In this document: positions 7,055 through 7,852 of the stretch, in pieces
Numbering within the stretch: position 1 is the first letter of the stretch
How the letters are laid out: each line of letters begins with the position of its first letter
Origin: Acidobacteriaceae bacterium
GTDB taxonomy: Bacteria; Acidobacteriota; Terriglobia; Terriglobales; Acidobacteriaceae
Assembly (NCBI GenBank): GCA_030049955.1
Contig: JASIJX010000430.1
Span: forward strand, 1-7,852
Direction: 5' to 3'
Length of the DNA: 7,852 nt
Program-made: the position numbers and the translations under genes
Notes under the pieces: model-generated
Seen by the model: the letters and a program-made list of their open reading frames with translations, nothing else
The model's database searches: none
Told to the model about the DNA's origin: nothing

Positions 7055-7840
7055 CTATTCTTTCGTGATCCGCCGCCGGACATGTTCAAGGTCTGCAGCC
7101 AGATAAGCGGCCAACACGTCCAAATAGAACTCACCGCGCTCGGCGTTTGCAGGAGCCTGATCACCCAGCACACCATTTTTTGAAACAGATGAGATCCCTT
7201 CGCTCGTGATGAGTGGAGCAAGGACCTCATAAGGGGCGAGATTACCCGCTTCGGCCTTTTCCAGTCGAACCAAATCCGGACGAGACGCTAACATCATCGA
7301 AGTCTCGAATTCGCCCGCATGCGAGCCTGATATTGAGAGCGGAATACCTTTTTCCAATGGCGCACGATTCCAGGTGCTGGCAATATATCCCTCAAGATCC
7401 CTCAATCCAGTCACATGGCAACCTGGCCATTTTGATTCCAGAACAGGTAGGGTTTCTTGCAGAACTGAATTGTTCCCTCCGTGGGCAATCCAGAAATACA
7501 CCAACCGGAATCCTGAACGAGCGTGGCTTTCTGCAATATCGCGAAGAAGTCCAGCAAAAGTAGATTTCGATAGAGAAACCGTACCTGGAAAACTGGCGTG
7601 CTCAGGTGAATAGCCCAGTGTCACTACAGGGCCCACAAGTGTTTGACCCAAAATGCGGGCTGCACGCAGCGCAGTTTGTAAACCATGTTCGTTATCAACC
7701 AGCAAGGGGAGCGCCGGCCCGTGCTGCTCGACGGCGCCCAAAGGGACTATAACCGTTTGGTACCCATCGGCGAGCAATTTCTGAATCTCGATGGTGCTCA
7801 GTTCCTCCAAGAGGATTGAATGCTGGTCATTTGGATTCAT
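7055..7840 (-). CDS. Creatininase-family metal-dependent hydrolase
   Basis: This complete 261-residue protein belongs to the creatininase/creatinine amidohydrolase family, cytosolic binuclear metal enzymes that hydrolyse amide, lactam or related bonds. The family signature is clear: VPLGAVEQHGPALPL (32-46) with Glu-38 and His-40, Asp-49 (VDNEHG), AHGGNN (119-124) with His-120, and SHAGEFETS (173-181) with Glu-177. True creatininase activity is not implied. The family also includes mycofactocin maturation peptidase MftE, formamide hydrolases and, as I recall, a hydrolase of a cyclic diketone in inositol catabolism (IolN). No mycofactocin genes are visible here. With an SDR downstream and a sugar-acid dehydratase nearby, hydrolysis of a keto or lactone sugar-acid intermediate is the most sensible guess. 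The start is fixed within narrow limits, because an in-frame TGA (7849-7847) lies just upstream of ATG 7840. No ribosome site is visible in the 12 bases left before the window edge. Confidence 0.93.
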   Translation of the reverse strand: MNPNDQHSILLEELSTIEIQKLLADGYQTVIVPLGAVEQHGPALPLLVDNEHGLQTALRAARILGQTLVGPVVTLGYSPEHASFPGTVSLSKSTFAGLLRDIAESHARSGFRLVYFWIAHGGNNSVLQETLPVLESKWPGCHVTGLRDLEGYIASTWNRAPLEKGIPLSISGSHAGEFETSMMLASRPDLVRLEKAEAGNLAPYEVLAPLITSEGISSVSKNGVLGDQAPANAERGEFYLDVLAAYLAADLEHVRRRITKE

Positions 7841-7852
7841 AAGAAATCAAAA

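Noticed and set aside
7055..7840. Mycofactocin system member (MftE)
   Set aside because: The family fits, but no mycofactocin precursor peptide, radical SAM enzyme or glycosyltransferase is visible, and the neighbours point to sugar-acid metabolism.

Overview
The window reads as a carbohydrate-catabolism locus from a bacterial chromosome. The best guess at the host is a plant-polymer-degrading soil bacterium, possibly an Acidobacteriota. That rests only on gene content: an exported GH3 glycosidase with a PA14 insert, and an exported YncE-like beta-propeller next to it. There is no marker gene, so the taxonomy is weak inference. I see no RNA gene, CRISPR array, insertion sequence or phage gene. 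Coding density is high and all six genes are intact, except the first, which runs off the left edge.

Layout, left to right. 1-1179 (-) is the N-terminal 393 residues of an exported beta-propeller protein that continues outside the window. A 214-base gap (1180-1393) follows and holds a nested inverted repeat. 1394-4159 (-) is a complete secreted GH3 enzyme of the beta-xylosidase/beta-glucosidase type. 51 bases upstream of it, 4211-5395 (-) encodes an enolase-superfamily sugar-acid dehydratase resembling L-rhamnonate dehydratase. Only 31 bases separate that gene from the divergent 5427-6188 (+), a GntR/FadR-type (FCD) regulator. Converging on the regulator with a 17-base gap is 6206-6958 (-), a short-chain dehydrogenase. 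Upstream of that is 7055-7840 (-), a creatininase-family metal hydrolase.

How the genes may work together (inference). GH3 would release monosaccharide from plant polysaccharide outside the cytoplasm. After uptake and oxidation to an aldonate by genes not seen here, the dehydratase would give a 2-keto-3-deoxy sugar acid. The SDR could oxidise this to a diketo acid. The creatininase-family protein could then do the final hydrolysis, a job done by FAH-family hydrolases in the known diketo-hydrolase routes. The GntR regulator, divergent from the dehydratase, is the obvious candidate local regulator. The creatininase/SDR/enolase-superfamily set is the part most worth testing as an undescribed pathway variant. 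The individual families are all well known.
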